The notes under the pieces are model-generated. The model searched no databases and was not told the origin of the DNA. It was given only the letters and a program-made list of their open reading frames with translations. Made by a program: the position numbers and the translations under genes. Below, piece by piece: positions 44,047 to 52,488 of a DNA stretch of 64,000 bases. The stretch is from Pseudonocardia benzenivorans CB1190 (GTDB lineage: Bacteria; Actinomycetota; Actinomycetes; Mycobacteriales; Pseudonocardiaceae): positions 2,604,001 through 2,668,000 of the forward strand of contig NC_015312.1 in NCBI RefSeq assembly GCF_000196675.2, read 5' to 3'. Position 1 is the first letter of the stretch. Each line of letters begins with the position of its first letter.

Positions 44047-44935
44047 CGGTGGCCTCCCCGGCCGCTCGGTGGATGGCGGTGCGCAGCGCGCGGCCGGTGA
44101 GCACGCGCGCGAGGTGGCGGCGGAAGTCCGCCGACCCGTGACAGTCGCCGATCGGCGACAGCCCGTCGGCCGCCCGGGCCGCGGCCTCGGCGACGGCGCC
44201 CTCGCCCCCGTCGGAACCGGTCAGGGCGTCCTCGGCCGCGCGGGCGCGCACGGGCCGCTCACCCGCCCCGCACAGCGCGATCCGGGTCCCGGCGACGCTC
44301 CCGTCGTCGGCCCGCGTCACGGTGGCGGCGACCCCGCACACCGGCAGGTCACCGTGGCGGCGTGCGACCTCGACGAACGCACTCCCGGTCCGGGCCCCGA
44401 CCGCCGGCACCTCGACGGCGACGACCATCTCGCCGGGGTCGAGGGACGTGCGGAACGGGCCGGTGAAGAAGTCGTCGGCCTCGATCGTCCGCTCACCGGA
44501 CCGGCTGCGCGCGACGACGCGGCCGTCGAGGGCGAGCAGCGCCGCCGGCAGCTCGGCCGACGGGTCGGCGAACGCGACGCTGCCGACGACGGTGCCGCGG
44601 CTGCGCACCGGCGCGTGCGCCACGTGCGCGCCGGCCTCGGCGAGCAGGGGAGCGTGCGTGGCGACGTCGGCGGAGAGCTCGCTGGTGCGCTGGCGCACCG
44701 TCGCGCCCAACCGCAGTGTCGCCGGGCCGGAACCGTTGGTGACGGCGAGTGCGTCGAGTCCGGGTACCCGGTTGATGTCGACGACGACCGAGGGGCTGGC
44801 CAGTCGTGCGTTCATCAACCGGACGAGGCTCTGACCGCCGGCGAGCACGCGCGCGTCGGCGCCGTGCTCGGCGAGCTGGTCGAGCGCCTCGTCGAGGTCG
44901 CGCGGTGCCAGGTAGGCGAACGCCGCAGGCTTCAC
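44039..44935 (-). CDS. Molybdenum hydroxylase FAD subunit (CoxM-like)
   Basis: 298 residues. FAD-binding motifs ARVLAGGQSLVRLMNARLAS and RSRGTVVGSVAFADPSAELP (family form T-I/V-G-G-N-x-x-x-xxPAAD; here the N is S), then the CO_deh_flav C-domain. The GTG at 44935 has AAGGAGG 6 bases upstream, one of the best ribosome sites in the window. It is the first structural gene after GntR (44-base gap). Confidence 0.9.
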   Translation of the reverse strand: MKPAAFAYLAPRDLDEALDQLAEHGADARVLAGGQSLVRLMNARLASPSVVVDINRVPGLDALAVTNGSGPATLRLGATVRQRTSELSADVATHAPLLAEAGAHVAHAPVRSRGTVVGSVAFADPSAELPAALLALDGRVVARSRSGERTIEADDFFTGPFRTSLDPGEMVVAVEVPAVGARTGSAFVEVARRHGDLPVCGVAATVTRADDGSVAGTRIALCGAGERPVRARAAEDALTGSDGGEGAVAEAAARAADGLSPIGDCHGSADFRRHLARVLTGRALRTAIHRAAGEATDV

Positions 44936-44979
44936 TCCACACCTCCTTGTGCGGGGATTGCTGACCGGTGTGTGGCCGG

Positions 44980-45663
44980 TCAGTCGGGACGGGCTGTGGG
45001 ACGGTCGGCGCCGCCGGCGGCGAAGGCCAGCGAGCCGAAGTGCTCGATGTGGTGGCGCATCTGCTTGCCCGCGAGGGCGGGATCGCGCTCGCGGAGTGCC
45101 TGCAGGATCGGCACGTGCGACTCGACGATCTCGGCGAGCCCCACGCGGGCCCGGTTGTAGGTGACGAGCGCGCGGATCTCGGCGTGCAGCGAGCGCCAGA
45201 CCTCGAGCAGCAGCGCGTTGTCGGCCGTCTCGAAGATGATCTCGTGGAAGCGGGCGTCGTGGACCAGGACGGCGTGCACGTCGTCGGCGCTGCTCGCGGC
45301 GCGCATCGCCTCGATCTCGTCGAGGAGCAGCGCGAGGGTCCCGTCGGTGACGACGGGCGCCGCAGCCCGGCCCGCGACCTCCTCCAGCGCGGCCCGGACC
45401 GGGTACATCTCGGCGAGCTCGCGCTCGGAGATCATCCGGACCCGGACGCCCCGGTGCGGGAAGCTCTCGACGAACCGCATGGCCTCCAGGTCGCGCAGGG
45501 CCTCGCGGACCGGGGCCTGGCTGACCCCGTACTCCTTCATCACGCGGCTCTCGACGATGCGCTCCCCGGGCGCGAACTCCCCGTCCAGGATGCGGGCGAG
45601 CAACCGCTCCCGGAGCTGCTCGCGCAGTACCGCGCGGGGCAGACCCCCGGTACCGTCGGCCAC
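44980..45663 (-). CDS. GntR family (FCD) regulator of the molybdenum hydroxylase operon
   Basis: 227 residues. Winged helix LREQLRERLLARILDGEFAP, then RVMKEYGVSQAPVREALRDL; FCD domain with VHDARFHEIIFE and HHIEHFGSL, carrying the Asp/His metal residues of FadR-C. It leads the operon itself and has a perfect 20-bp palindrome 35 bases before its GTG, so autoregulation is likely. Ligands of FCD proteins are usually small acids. Confidence 0.88.
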   Translation of the reverse strand: MADGTGGLPRAVLREQLRERLLARILDGEFAPGERIVESRVMKEYGVSQAPVREALRDLEAMRFVESFPHRGVRVRMISERELAEMYPVRAALEEVAGRAAAPVVTDGTLALLLDEIEAMRAASSADDVHAVLVHDARFHEIIFETADNALLLEVWRSLHAEIRALVTYNRARVGLAEIVESHVPILQALRERDPALAGKQMRHHIEHFGSLAFAAGGADRPTARPD

Positions 45664-45698
45664 CTCGCCCCCAGACTGTGCGCTCCATCACGGCCGTG

Positions 45699-45718
45699 CT
45701 CGATTATCGATAATCGAG
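45699..45718. promoter_or_regulatory. Perfect 20-bp palindrome, putative GntR operator
   Basis: CTCGATTATCGATAATCGAG reads the same on both strands and is strikingly AT-rich for this genome. It lies 35 bases before the GntR start at 45663, where a repressor would block the promoter of the whole GntR-hydroxylase-cyclase-BKACE operon. Confidence 0.8.
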
Positions 45719-45900
45719 GAAGCTGGTCAAGCCGCCGATCGCCGACCGGAGGCTGCGATCACGCGGACGCGGCGCGACAGCCGGAACCGGTCCGCAGATC
45801 GGGAGTCAGCTGCGGCGAGCGGCCGCCGCGATCGCGGGGCACAGGGCGCCGCGTGCCGTCGTCGCGGGAGCGGCGCAGACGTGCGCCGCCGAGACCGCGG

Positions 45901-46566
45901 TCAGGCCGCGGCGCGCGCCTGCGCCTCGCGGCGGCGCATCCGGGTCCACGCGAGACCGCCGCCGACGCCGGCACCCGCGAGCAGCACGATGATGAGGATC
46001 TCGTTGCGCGGCTTGGGCGTCGGCACGGCCGTACCGTCGGGGGAGTCGGCGACCTGCACCGCGTAGCCGCCCGCGGTCGTGTTGATCGCGGGGCCGGCCT
46101 GCTGGATGATGCTGGCCACCGCGGCCTCCGCGCCCGACGGCGACGGCGCCGACGCGCCGATGTCGATCAACGCGGTGTTGAGTCCGGTCGCGCTCGCGGT
46201 GCCGGGCGCGACGTCGACCTCGATGCGGTCCGGAGTGGTGCCGGCGGCCTGCGCCGCGGCGGTGAGCCACTGGGTCTGGCGCAGCACCACGACGGCGACG
46301 CTCGTCGCCCGACCGTTGGTGATGTCCTTCCAGGCGTTCGACTGCTGGTCCGCGGTGAGGCCGGGGGCCGGGACCAGCGCGACGGTGGCCGAGGCGGTGT
46401 AGAGCGGCCGCGACGAGCCGAGCAGCACCATCGTCGCGACGGCGGCGACCACGGCCGTGGCCAGCGCGGCGATCGCGACGACGATCCGCGAGCGTCGCGA
46501 GAGCGGCACCCGTCCCCACCGACCCGCGGCCTGCTCGGCGGTGGGGGCGCCGGTGGGGGCGCTCAT
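45901..46566 (-). CDS. Wzz-like two-TM membrane protein
   Basis: 221 residues. TM1 (IVVAIAALATAVVAAVATMV), an external domain opening YTASATVALVPAPGLTADQQ, and TM2 near the C-terminus (NEILIIVLLAGAGVGGGLAW) with a short basic tail. Its layout and the YTASATVALVP start parallel the protein at 36054-37016, so the two are paralogues or at least the same family. The ATG at 46566 is used; a GTG at 46611 is possible. A -10-like TACCCT lies on the minus strand at 46660-46665. Confidence 0.65.
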   Translation of the reverse strand: MSAPTGAPTAEQAAGRWGRVPLSRRSRIVVAIAALATAVVAAVATMVLLGSSRPLYTASATVALVPAPGLTADQQSNAWKDITNGRATSVAVVVLRQTQWLTAAAQAAGTTPDRIEVDVAPGTASATGLNTALIDIGASAPSPSGAEAAVASIIQQAGPAINTTAGGYAVQVADSPDGTAVPTPKPRNEILIIVLLAGAGVGGGLAWTRMRRREAQARAAA

Positions 46567-46710
46567 CCGCGCCACCCGGGGCGCGCGCACGGACGCGGCG
46601 ACGGCGACCACCGGCGGGCGGTCGGGAGCGCGACGGACGTCGGTCGGGGCACCCGTCCGAGGGTAGGCCCCCGGCCGGTCGGGCCCGGCGCCACCCTCGG
46701 CGGGGCGGCC

Positions 46711-47565
46711 TCAGACCGTCCGGGGCGCGGGGCCCTCGGGCGTGCGCGGCGGGTGCGGGCGCCGGTTGAACCGCGCGGGCCGCTTCTCGACGAACGCCGC
46801 GACCCCCTCGGCCACGTCCGGCCCGGCCTGCAACCCGACCGCGGCCCAGTAGTTGTTGTTCAGGCTCGACGTCAGGTCCACCGACCACGCCGACCGCAGC
46901 GACTGCTTCGTCATCTCCAGCGCCCGCCACGACCACTGCGCGATCCGCGCGGCGAGCGCGACGGACTCGTCGATCAGCGCCGCCGGCTCGACGACGCGGT
47001 TGACCAGCCCGATCTCGCGCGCCCGTGCGGCGTCGACGACGTCGCCGGTGAGCGCGAGCTCCGCGGCCAGGCCCGGCCCGACCAGCCGGGGCAGGAACCA
47101 GGTGCCGCCGTTTCCCGGCGGCAGCCCCAGCTTGATGTAGGTCTCGCCGAACTTGGCGGCCGTCGACGCGATCCGGATGTCGCAGGCCAGCGCCAGGTCG
47201 AACCCGCCCGCGGTCGCCCCGCCGTTGACGGCGGCCACCGTCGGCAACCGGGACGCGACGACGCGCTCGATGACGGGGAAGATCACGCGCGCGTTGTACG
47301 GCTCTCCGGTGCGGGGCATCTCCTCCGCGAGATGGCGGTGCATCTCCTTGAGGTCGGCGCCCGCGCAGAACTGGCGACCGGCGCCGGTGAGGACGAGCGC
47401 GCGCACGTCGAGGTCGGCCTCGGCCGCGTCGAGCGCGGCGACGAGGTCGCGCGCCAGCTCGGGGACGACCCCGTTGGCGCGGTCGGGACGGTTCAGGGTC
47501 AGCAGCACGACGCCGTCGGCGACGATCTCGGTGAACAGGGTCTCGTACTCGGTGCGGCCGGTCAT
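46711..47565 (-). CDS. Enoyl-CoA hydratase/isomerase family protein with altered active site
   Basis: 284 residues, crotonase fold: VVLLTLNRPDRANGVVPELA, oxyanion-hole part AGRQFCAGADLKEM and NGGATAGGFDLALACDIRIA, then KFGETYIKLGLPPGNGGTWF. The two catalytic glutamates of hydratases (in GGGCEL and GxPE) appear as Asp (GGFDL) and Tyr (GETYI). A simple hydratase is thus doubtful; an isomerase, hydrolase or lyase of the superfamily may fit better. A leaderless promoter (TACGCT) precedes the ATG. Confidence 0.82.
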   Translation of the reverse strand: MTGRTEYETLFTEIVADGVVLLTLNRPDRANGVVPELARDLVAALDAAEADLDVRALVLTGAGRQFCAGADLKEMHRHLAEEMPRTGEPYNARVIFPVIERVVASRLPTVAAVNGGATAGGFDLALACDIRIASTAAKFGETYIKLGLPPGNGGTWFLPRLVGPGLAAELALTGDVVDAARAREIGLVNRVVEPAALIDESVALAARIAQWSWRALEMTKQSLRSAWSVDLTSSLNNNYWAAVGLQAGPDVAEGVAAFVEKRPARFNRRPHPPRTPEGPAPRTV

Positions 47566-47571
47566 CGCCGC

Positions 47572-47577
47572 AGCGTA
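47572..47577 (-). promoter_or_regulatory. -10 element TACGCT for leaderless crotonase-family mRNA
   Basis: TACGCT on the minus strand is separated from the ATG at 47565 by 6 bases, leaving no leader. This supports the ATG at 47565 against the frame start at 47598. Confidence 0.5.
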
Positions 47578-47696
47578 GGTCGGCCGGATCGGGGTCACCG
47601 CGACGGTCGGTGCCGGCGCGTACTCCCCGGGGCGTATCCCGGTTGTCGACCGGCGGCGGATTCGCCGACCCGGCCCGGCGGGCGACCATCACCGTC

Positions 47697-48186
47697 ATGA
47701 ACCCGCCGCCCACCACCGTCACCAGCCCTTCTCCTGGGCGCGGCACGGTTCTCGGGGACCTGCGTCGCATCCCTGCCGAGGCCCGGCCGGTGGAGCGGCT
47801 CGCCTACGTCGTCGCGGCGATGCTCGTCGTGGGCGGGCTCGTGCACGTCGCGATCCTGCTGACGACCGGCGGGTCCTGGACGGGCCCGACCTCGCTGCGC
47901 AAGGCCGCGACGTTCGGCCTGTCGTTCGGGACGACCCTGGCGACGGTCACCTGGGTGACCTCGCTGCTGCGGGTGCGTGCCCGGACGTCGTGGCTGGCGC
48001 TGTTCACCGCGGCGTGCGTCGTCGAGACCATGCTCGTGTCGGTGCAGGCGTGGCGGGGCGTGCCGTCGCACCTGAACTTCGGCACCCCGTTCGACGCCGC
48101 CGTTGACGGGCGCGGCACTCGCGGTGCGGGTCGCGGCGGGCGCCGTCGCGCTCACCGGGGTCGTGCGGGGGACCCGGGCCGGCTGA
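47697..48186 (+). pseudogene. Frameshifted integral membrane protein
   Basis: The frame from ATG 47697 encodes MNPPPTTVTSPSPGRG and at least three hydrophobic segments (LAYVVAAMLVVGGLVHVAIL, TFGLSFGTTLATVTWVTSLL, LFTAACVVETMLVSVQAW), then HLNFGTPFDAAVDGRGTRG. After FDAAV at about 48100 the hydrophobic continuation is in another frame (LTGAALAVRVAAGAVALTGV ... VRGTRAG, stop at 48184). The original frame runs arginine-rich into the sigma factor gene. A small indel has probably broken the gene; a sequencing error would look the same. Confidence 0.55.
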
Positions 48187-48292
48187 CCGCCCACCCCGGC
48201 GCATGGCGGGGCGCCCCGGGTGCTTGTACCGTCCGGGGAGCAGGTTCGAGGTGCAGCCAGTCGCCTCCCACCGTCGGCGACGAGGGAGAGCG

Positions 48293-49144
48293 ATGGCCAC
48301 CGACGAGATCGTCGTTCCCGACCTACCGGTTCCCGGTCCGCCGCCGGACGAACCCCCGCTCGCCGAGGACGCCCCGTACGCGCCGCCCAGCGAGTACGCC
48401 CGCCACGCCGAGGCCATGCGCGAGCTCGCCGCGACGCCGCCCTCGGACCCCCGCCGCGACGCCCTGCGCTCCGAGCTGATCCTCGCGTTCCTGCCGATCG
48501 TCCGGCACCTCGCGCTGCGGCACTCGGCCGGGTACCCGGGCGGCTACGACGACCTCGTGCAGGTCGGCACCGTCGGGCTGATCAGCGCGATCGACCGCTG
48601 GGACCCCGACCGCGCGGGCGCGGACCTGCTCGGCTACCTCGTGCCGTGCGTGCGCGGGGAGATGCTGCGCTACTTCCGCGACCGCACGTGGGCGGTCCGG
48701 GTGCCGCGCCGGCTCAAGGACCTCGCCGTCGCCATCAACAAGGCGACCGGCCCGCTGTCCCAGCAGCTCGGCCGCGCGCCGCGGCCCAGTGAGCTCGCCG
48801 CACATCTCGGCGTGGACGTCAGCGAGGTCGTCGAGGCGCTCACCGCGAAGGCGGGCCACCACAGCGACCCGCTCGAACCCGTCGACCCGGAGACGGGCGA
48901 GTCCTCCCACGAGCGGCTCGGTGAGCTCGACGGCGAGCTCGACCACGTCGAGTACCGGCACGCGCTACGCCCCTTGCTGGAGTCGCTGCCCGAACGTGAG
49001 CGCACGATCCTGATGCTGCGCTTCTTCCGGGACATGACCCAGACGCAGATCGCCGAGGAGATCGGCATCTCCCAGATGCACGTCTCCCGGCTGCTCGCCC
49101 GCAGCCTCACGACGCTGCGCGCCGGGCTGGCGGCCGAGGGCTGA
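48293..49144 (+). CDS. RNA polymerase sigma factor, SigB/SigF/SigG group
   Basis: 283 residues with sigma regions 2, 3 and 4: FLPIVRHLALRHSAGYPGGY, DDLVQVGTVGLISAIDRWDP, RVPRRLKDLAVAINKATGPL, PSELAAHLGVDVSEVVEALT and TQTQIAEEIGISQMHVSRLL (helix-turn-helix binding the -35). The R-x-PRR and I-S-QMHVSR forms belong to stress/sporulation group 3 sigma factors of actinobacteria. The ATG at 48293 has GAGGGAG upstream. No anti-sigma (RsbW) gene is adjacent, which is unusual for the group. Confidence 0.9.
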   Translation: MATDEIVVPDLPVPGPPPDEPPLAEDAPYAPPSEYARHAEAMRELAATPPSDPRRDALRSELILAFLPIVRHLALRHSAGYPGGYDDLVQVGTVGLISAIDRWDPDRAGADLLGYLVPCVRGEMLRYFRDRTWAVRVPRRLKDLAVAINKATGPLSQQLGRAPRPSELAAHLGVDVSEVVEALTAKAGHHSDPLEPVDPETGESSHERLGELDGELDHVEYRHALRPLLESLPERERTILMLRFFRDMTQTQIAEEIGISQMHVSRLLARSLTTLRAGLAAEG

Positions 49145-49148
49145 GCAG

Positions 49149-50504
49149 CTACCGGCGACTCGCCCCCACCGCCTGCTGCACGACCTCCGTCAGCGCCGGA
49201 TGGATCCAGTACGGGCGCTCGACGAGCGTGCGGGCGTCGATCCCGAGCGTCATCGCGACGACCAGCGGCTGGATCAGCGTCGCCGCCTGCGGGCCCAGGA
49301 TGTGCGCGCCGAGCAACCGCCCGGTGCCCGGCTCGGCGAGGACCTTGGCGAAGCCCGTCGTGTCCTCCGACGCCCATCCGTAGGCGACGTCGGAGAACCG
49401 GGCCAGGCCCACCGTGAACGGCGTCCCGGCCGCCGCGAGCTCCTGTTCCGTCGCGCCGACGGCCGCGATCTGCGGCCGGGTGAAGACCGCGGAGGGGACG
49501 ACGTCGTGCTCGGCCCGGATCAGATCGCCGGGGTGCAGCAGGTTGTGTCGAACGACCTGCGCCTCCCGGTTCGCGACGTGCTTGAGCGGCGCCGCCGTGC
49601 TGACGTCCCCGAGCGCCCAGACCCCGTCCGCGGTGGTGCGCTGGTACTCGTCGACGACGATCCGGCCGTCGTCGTGGACGTCGATCCCCGCGGCCCCGAG
49701 GTCGAGCCGGTCGCCGTTGGGTGTCCGGCCGACGGCGACCAGCAGCATGTCGGCCTCGACCGTCGAGCCGTCGTCCAGCGTGAGCACCAGCTCGCCGGGC
49801 GCACCCGACAGCCTCGTGAGCTCATGGCCCAGCCGCAGGTCCCGGTCCTTCGACGCCAGCTCGGTGAACTCCCGCGCGACGAGCACGTCCTGCCCCGAGA
49901 GCAGGGTGTCGGCCATGTCGATCATCGTGATCGTGCTGCCCGCGGCCGCCAGGACGTGCGCCAGCTCCGCCGCGATGTAGCCGCCGCCGAGGACGGCGAG
50001 GTGGCGCGGCGGCGCGTCGATGTGCATGACCGTGTCCGAGGTCTCGTAGGGGAGTCCGGAGTCGGCGACGGGCGGCGGGACCACCGGCCGCGATCCCGCC
50101 GCGACCACGATCCGGTCGGCGTGCACGGCGGTGCCGCCGACGTCGAGCGTCCGCGGGCCGGTGAACCGCGCGTGCCCGTCGTACACCGTGATCCACGGCG
50201 TGTCCTCGCGGCCGGCGCGCCCGTCGCGGGCGATGGGGTCGAGCCGGCCGAAGACGCGGTCGTGCAGCTCGCGCCAGCGCACCCCGCGCAGCTGCGCCTC
50301 GACGTCGAGCCGCCGGGCGTCGCGGACGTCGTCGGCGAGGTCGGCCGCGCGGACCAGCATCTTGCTCGGGATGCAGCCGACGTTGAGGCACGTGCCGCCG
50401 AACCGGCGCTCCTCGACGATCGCGACGTCGAGGTCGGAGAACGCCTCGTCGACCACCGCGTTGCCCGACCCGGCGCCGATGACGAGGAGGTCGTGATGCC
50501 GCAT
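49149..50504 (-). CDS. mtr: Mycothione reductase
   Basis: 451 residues, pyridine nucleotide-disulfide oxidoreductase. FAD motif LLVIGAGSGNAVVDEA, redox pair FGGTCLNVGCIPSKM, NADPH motif LAVLGGGYIAAELAHVLAAA, and the dimer interface His-Glu in WIHPALTEVVQQAV. The GAGSGN start and the C-terminus match mycothione reductase, which recycles mycothiol disulfide, rather than lipoamide dehydrogenase. TAGCCT lies 7 bases before the ATG, indicating a leaderless message. It confirms a mycothiol-using actinomycete. Confidence 0.9.
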   Translation of the reverse strand: MRHHDLLVIGAGSGNAVVDEAFSDLDVAIVEERRFGGTCLNVGCIPSKMLVRAADLADDVRDARRLDVEAQLRGVRWRELHDRVFGRLDPIARDGRAGREDTPWITVYDGHARFTGPRTLDVGGTAVHADRIVVAAGSRPVVPPPVADSGLPYETSDTVMHIDAPPRHLAVLGGGYIAAELAHVLAAAGSTITMIDMADTLLSGQDVLVAREFTELASKDRDLRLGHELTRLSGAPGELVLTLDDGSTVEADMLLVAVGRTPNGDRLDLGAAGIDVHDDGRIVVDEYQRTTADGVWALGDVSTAAPLKHVANREAQVVRHNLLHPGDLIRAEHDVVPSAVFTRPQIAAVGATEQELAAAGTPFTVGLARFSDVAYGWASEDTTGFAKVLAEPGTGRLLGAHILGPQAATLIQPLVVAMTLGIDARTLVERPYWIHPALTEVVQQAVGASRR

Positions 50505-50511
50505 CCCTCGG

Positions 50512-50517
50512 AGGCTA
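50512..50517 (-). promoter_or_regulatory. -10 element TAGCCT for leaderless mtr mRNA
   Basis: TAGCCT on the minus strand ends 7 bases before the mtr ATG at 50504. Confidence 0.5.
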
Positions 50518-50608
50518 TGGCCGCTCGCGCGGGCCCACCACCGGAAGGCGATCGCGCGTAGTGTGCTCGGCACCGTCGACGAGGCCCTCGACAAGGCGGT
50601 GCCCGCCC

Positions 50609-51529
50609 GTGGACATCCGGTCGTTGCGCTACGCCGTCACGCTCGCCGAGGAGCTGCACTTCGGCCGGGCCGCGGCACGGCACTACATCGCCGCGCAGGC
50701 GTTCGGCCGCCGCATCCAGCAGCTGGAACGCGAGCTGGGCACGCGGCTGTTCGCGCGGACCAGCCGGCGGGTGGCCCTGACGCCCGCGGGGGAGCGCTTC
50801 GTCGTCAGGGCACGGGCGGCGCTCGCGCAGGTCGACGACCTGGCCACTGTCGCCGACCGCCCGCCGGCCGACCCGCAGGTGCTCCGTGTCGGCGTGCTCG
50901 GGTTCGGGTTGGCCGACAGGTGGCCGGGGGTGCGCGCGCTGCTCGCGCAGTGGCATCCCGCGCTGCGCCTCGACCACGTCGAGACCGACTGGGACGGCCA
51001 GTACGACCTGGTCCGCTCCGGGGCCGTCGACGTCGCGGTCGTGCACGACATCGGGCCCGTCGACGGGCTGCGCCTCGATCGGGTGCTCGACACCGGGCGC
51101 TGGGCCGTCGTCCCGGCCGGGTCGCCGCTGGCCGGGGCCGCTCGACTCACCGAGGCCGACGTCGGTGACGCCCAGTGGGTCCGGCTCGTGGGCCGCCACC
51201 CCGGTCTCGCCGACTGGGCCGGTCCGGCCGGGTCCTCGGGATCGACGTCGACGGTCGTGCGCTCGCCCGCGGCGGTCCCGGCCGCCGTCGCGACGTCGGG
51301 GCAGCTGGGTGTGCACGGCGAGCCCGCGCGCCGGTTCTTCCCGCACCCGGGCGTGCGCTACGTCCCGCTCGCCGGGCCGGCCGCGCTGGTGTCGGTCGCG
51401 AGCCGGGAGGGCGACGAGCGGCCCGCGGTGCGGGCGTTCCGCGAGGCGGCGCGGGCCGTCGTCGTCGCCACCGAGTCGATCATCGGCGCGGGAGCCGTGC
51501 CGCGGGATCGCAACCGAAACGGCGAATGA
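50609..51529 (+). CDS. LysR family transcriptional regulator
   Basis: 306 residues. VDIRSLRYAVTLAEELHFGR and AARHYIAAQAFGRRIQQLER form the winged helix; note YIAAQAFGRRI where most LysR proteins have VSQPALSRQI. The inducer domain follows. It lies 62 bases before the MetE-like gene on the same strand and probably regulates that operon, perhaps from a shared transcript. GTG at 50609 chosen as the start of the helix-turn-helix. Confidence 0.87.
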   Translation: MDIRSLRYAVTLAEELHFGRAAARHYIAAQAFGRRIQQLERELGTRLFARTSRRVALTPAGERFVVRARAALAQVDDLATVADRPPADPQVLRVGVLGFGLADRWPGVRALLAQWHPALRLDHVETDWDGQYDLVRSGAVDVAVVHDIGPVDGLRLDRVLDTGRWAVVPAGSPLAGAARLTEADVGDAQWVRLVGRHPGLADWAGPAGSSGSTSTVVRSPAAVPAAVATSGQLGVHGEPARRFFPHPGVRYVPLAGPAALVSVASREGDERPAVRAFREAARAVVVATESIIGAGAVPRDRNRNGE

Positions 51530-51591
51530 TCCGCGACGACGACCGCGCGAGTCTCGGGGGGACCCGTTCCCGCACCGCCGCGGAGGCCCCC

Positions 51592-52488
51592 GTGACCAGG
51601 CAGCTCAGTGACGTCGTCGGCCATCTCCTCCCGACGACCCAGGTCGGCTCCTACCCCCGTCCGCACTGGAACCACTTCGACCTCGGCGGCGAGGACATCC
51701 GCGTCGCCCTGCGCCGCGCGGACTTCGCCGAGGCCTTCGCCGACGGCGTGCGCGCCATGATCGGCGACCAGGTCGACGCCGGCATCGACCTGCCCACCGA
51801 CGGCCACCTCTGGTACGACCGCCACGACGGCGTGATCTCGTCGTTCCTGCTCTACCCGGCCGAACACCTCGACGGCATCGCCGTGGTCCCCGAGACCAGC
51901 ACCGTCATGACGGGCTTCGGCGACCAGACCGTCGCGGCGTTCGGCAACACGTGGAACGAGGTCGTCGTCACCGGCGAGATCGGCCGCGGCACGATGCACC
52001 TCGCGCAGCTGTGGCGCGCCGCCCGCGCGGTCAGCCCGCGGACGGTCAAGTTCTGCTCGGGGATGGGCCCGGCAAACCTCGGCGGCTGGCTCACCGACCA
52101 CATCTGCCACCTCGGCAGCGGTGTCCCGGTCGGGGTCACCCCGTACGGCGGGTTCCACGAGATGGTCGCGCGCGACCTGCAGGTCGACGCCGTGGAGTAC
52201 GCGTTCGCCGAGACCGGCTTCCCCGAGGACGACTTCGCGCTGTGGTCAAAGTACCCGAGCGAGAAGGGCCTGGGGATCGGGGTCATCGACATCAAGAAGC
52301 TCGTCGTCGAGTCGCCGGAGCAGATCGTCGCGGGCGTCCGCAGGGCGCTGGCCCACGTCCCGCCCGAGCGCATCCACCTCACGACCGACTGCGGCCAGTT
52401 CGCCCTGCCCCGCCAGATCGCCCGCGGCAAGCTGGCGGCCATGGCCGAGGCGGCACGTATCCTGCGCGCGGAGATCGGGGAGGGCTAG
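51592..52488 (+). CDS. MetE-like (cobalamin-independent methionine synthase C-domain) protein
   Basis: 298 residues, resembling only the C-terminal TIM barrel of MetE: LLPTTQVGSYPRPHWNHFDL, ADGVRAMIGDQVDAGIDLPT-DGH, VTPYGGFHEMVARDL and HLTTDCGQFALPRQIARGKL with a candidate zinc Cys. Stand-alone members are methyltransferases or other thiol alkyl transferases. CGGAGG lies 5 bases before the GTG at 51592. In an operon with a cyclase, aldehyde dehydrogenase and tautomerase it may demethylate the substrate, cleave it, or transfer an alkyl group to a thiol; the role is not determined. Confidence 0.78.
   Translation: MTRQLSDVVGHLLPTTQVGSYPRPHWNHFDLGGEDIRVALRRADFAEAFADGVRAMIGDQVDAGIDLPTDGHLWYDRHDGVISSFLLYPAEHLDGIAVVPETSTVMTGFGDQTVAAFGNTWNEVVVTGEIGRGTMHLAQLWRAARAVSPRTVKFCSGMGPANLGGWLTDHICHLGSGVPVGVTPYGGFHEMVARDLQVDAVEYAFAETGFPEDDFALWSKYPSEKGLGIGVIDIKKLVVESPEQIVAGVRRALAHVPPERIHLTTDCGQFALPRQIARGKLAAMAEAARILRAEIGEG

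Noticed and set aside
41075..44935. Aerobic CO dehydrogenase
   Set aside because: Subunit order and motifs are CoxMSL-like, but the active-site loop reads GFFRGAGAD and not AYRCSFR, so CO oxidation is not supported.
41270..45160. 1296-residue plus-strand frame opposite the molybdenum hydroxylase genes
   Set aside because: Low-complexity shadow caused by high GC; the opposite strand has complete iron-sulfur and Mo-pterin motifs.
49149..50504. Dihydrolipoamide dehydrogenase or mercuric reductase
   Set aside because: The GAGSGN start and C-terminal WIHPALTEVV match mycothione reductase; no 2-oxo acid dehydrogenase or mer genes are adjacent.
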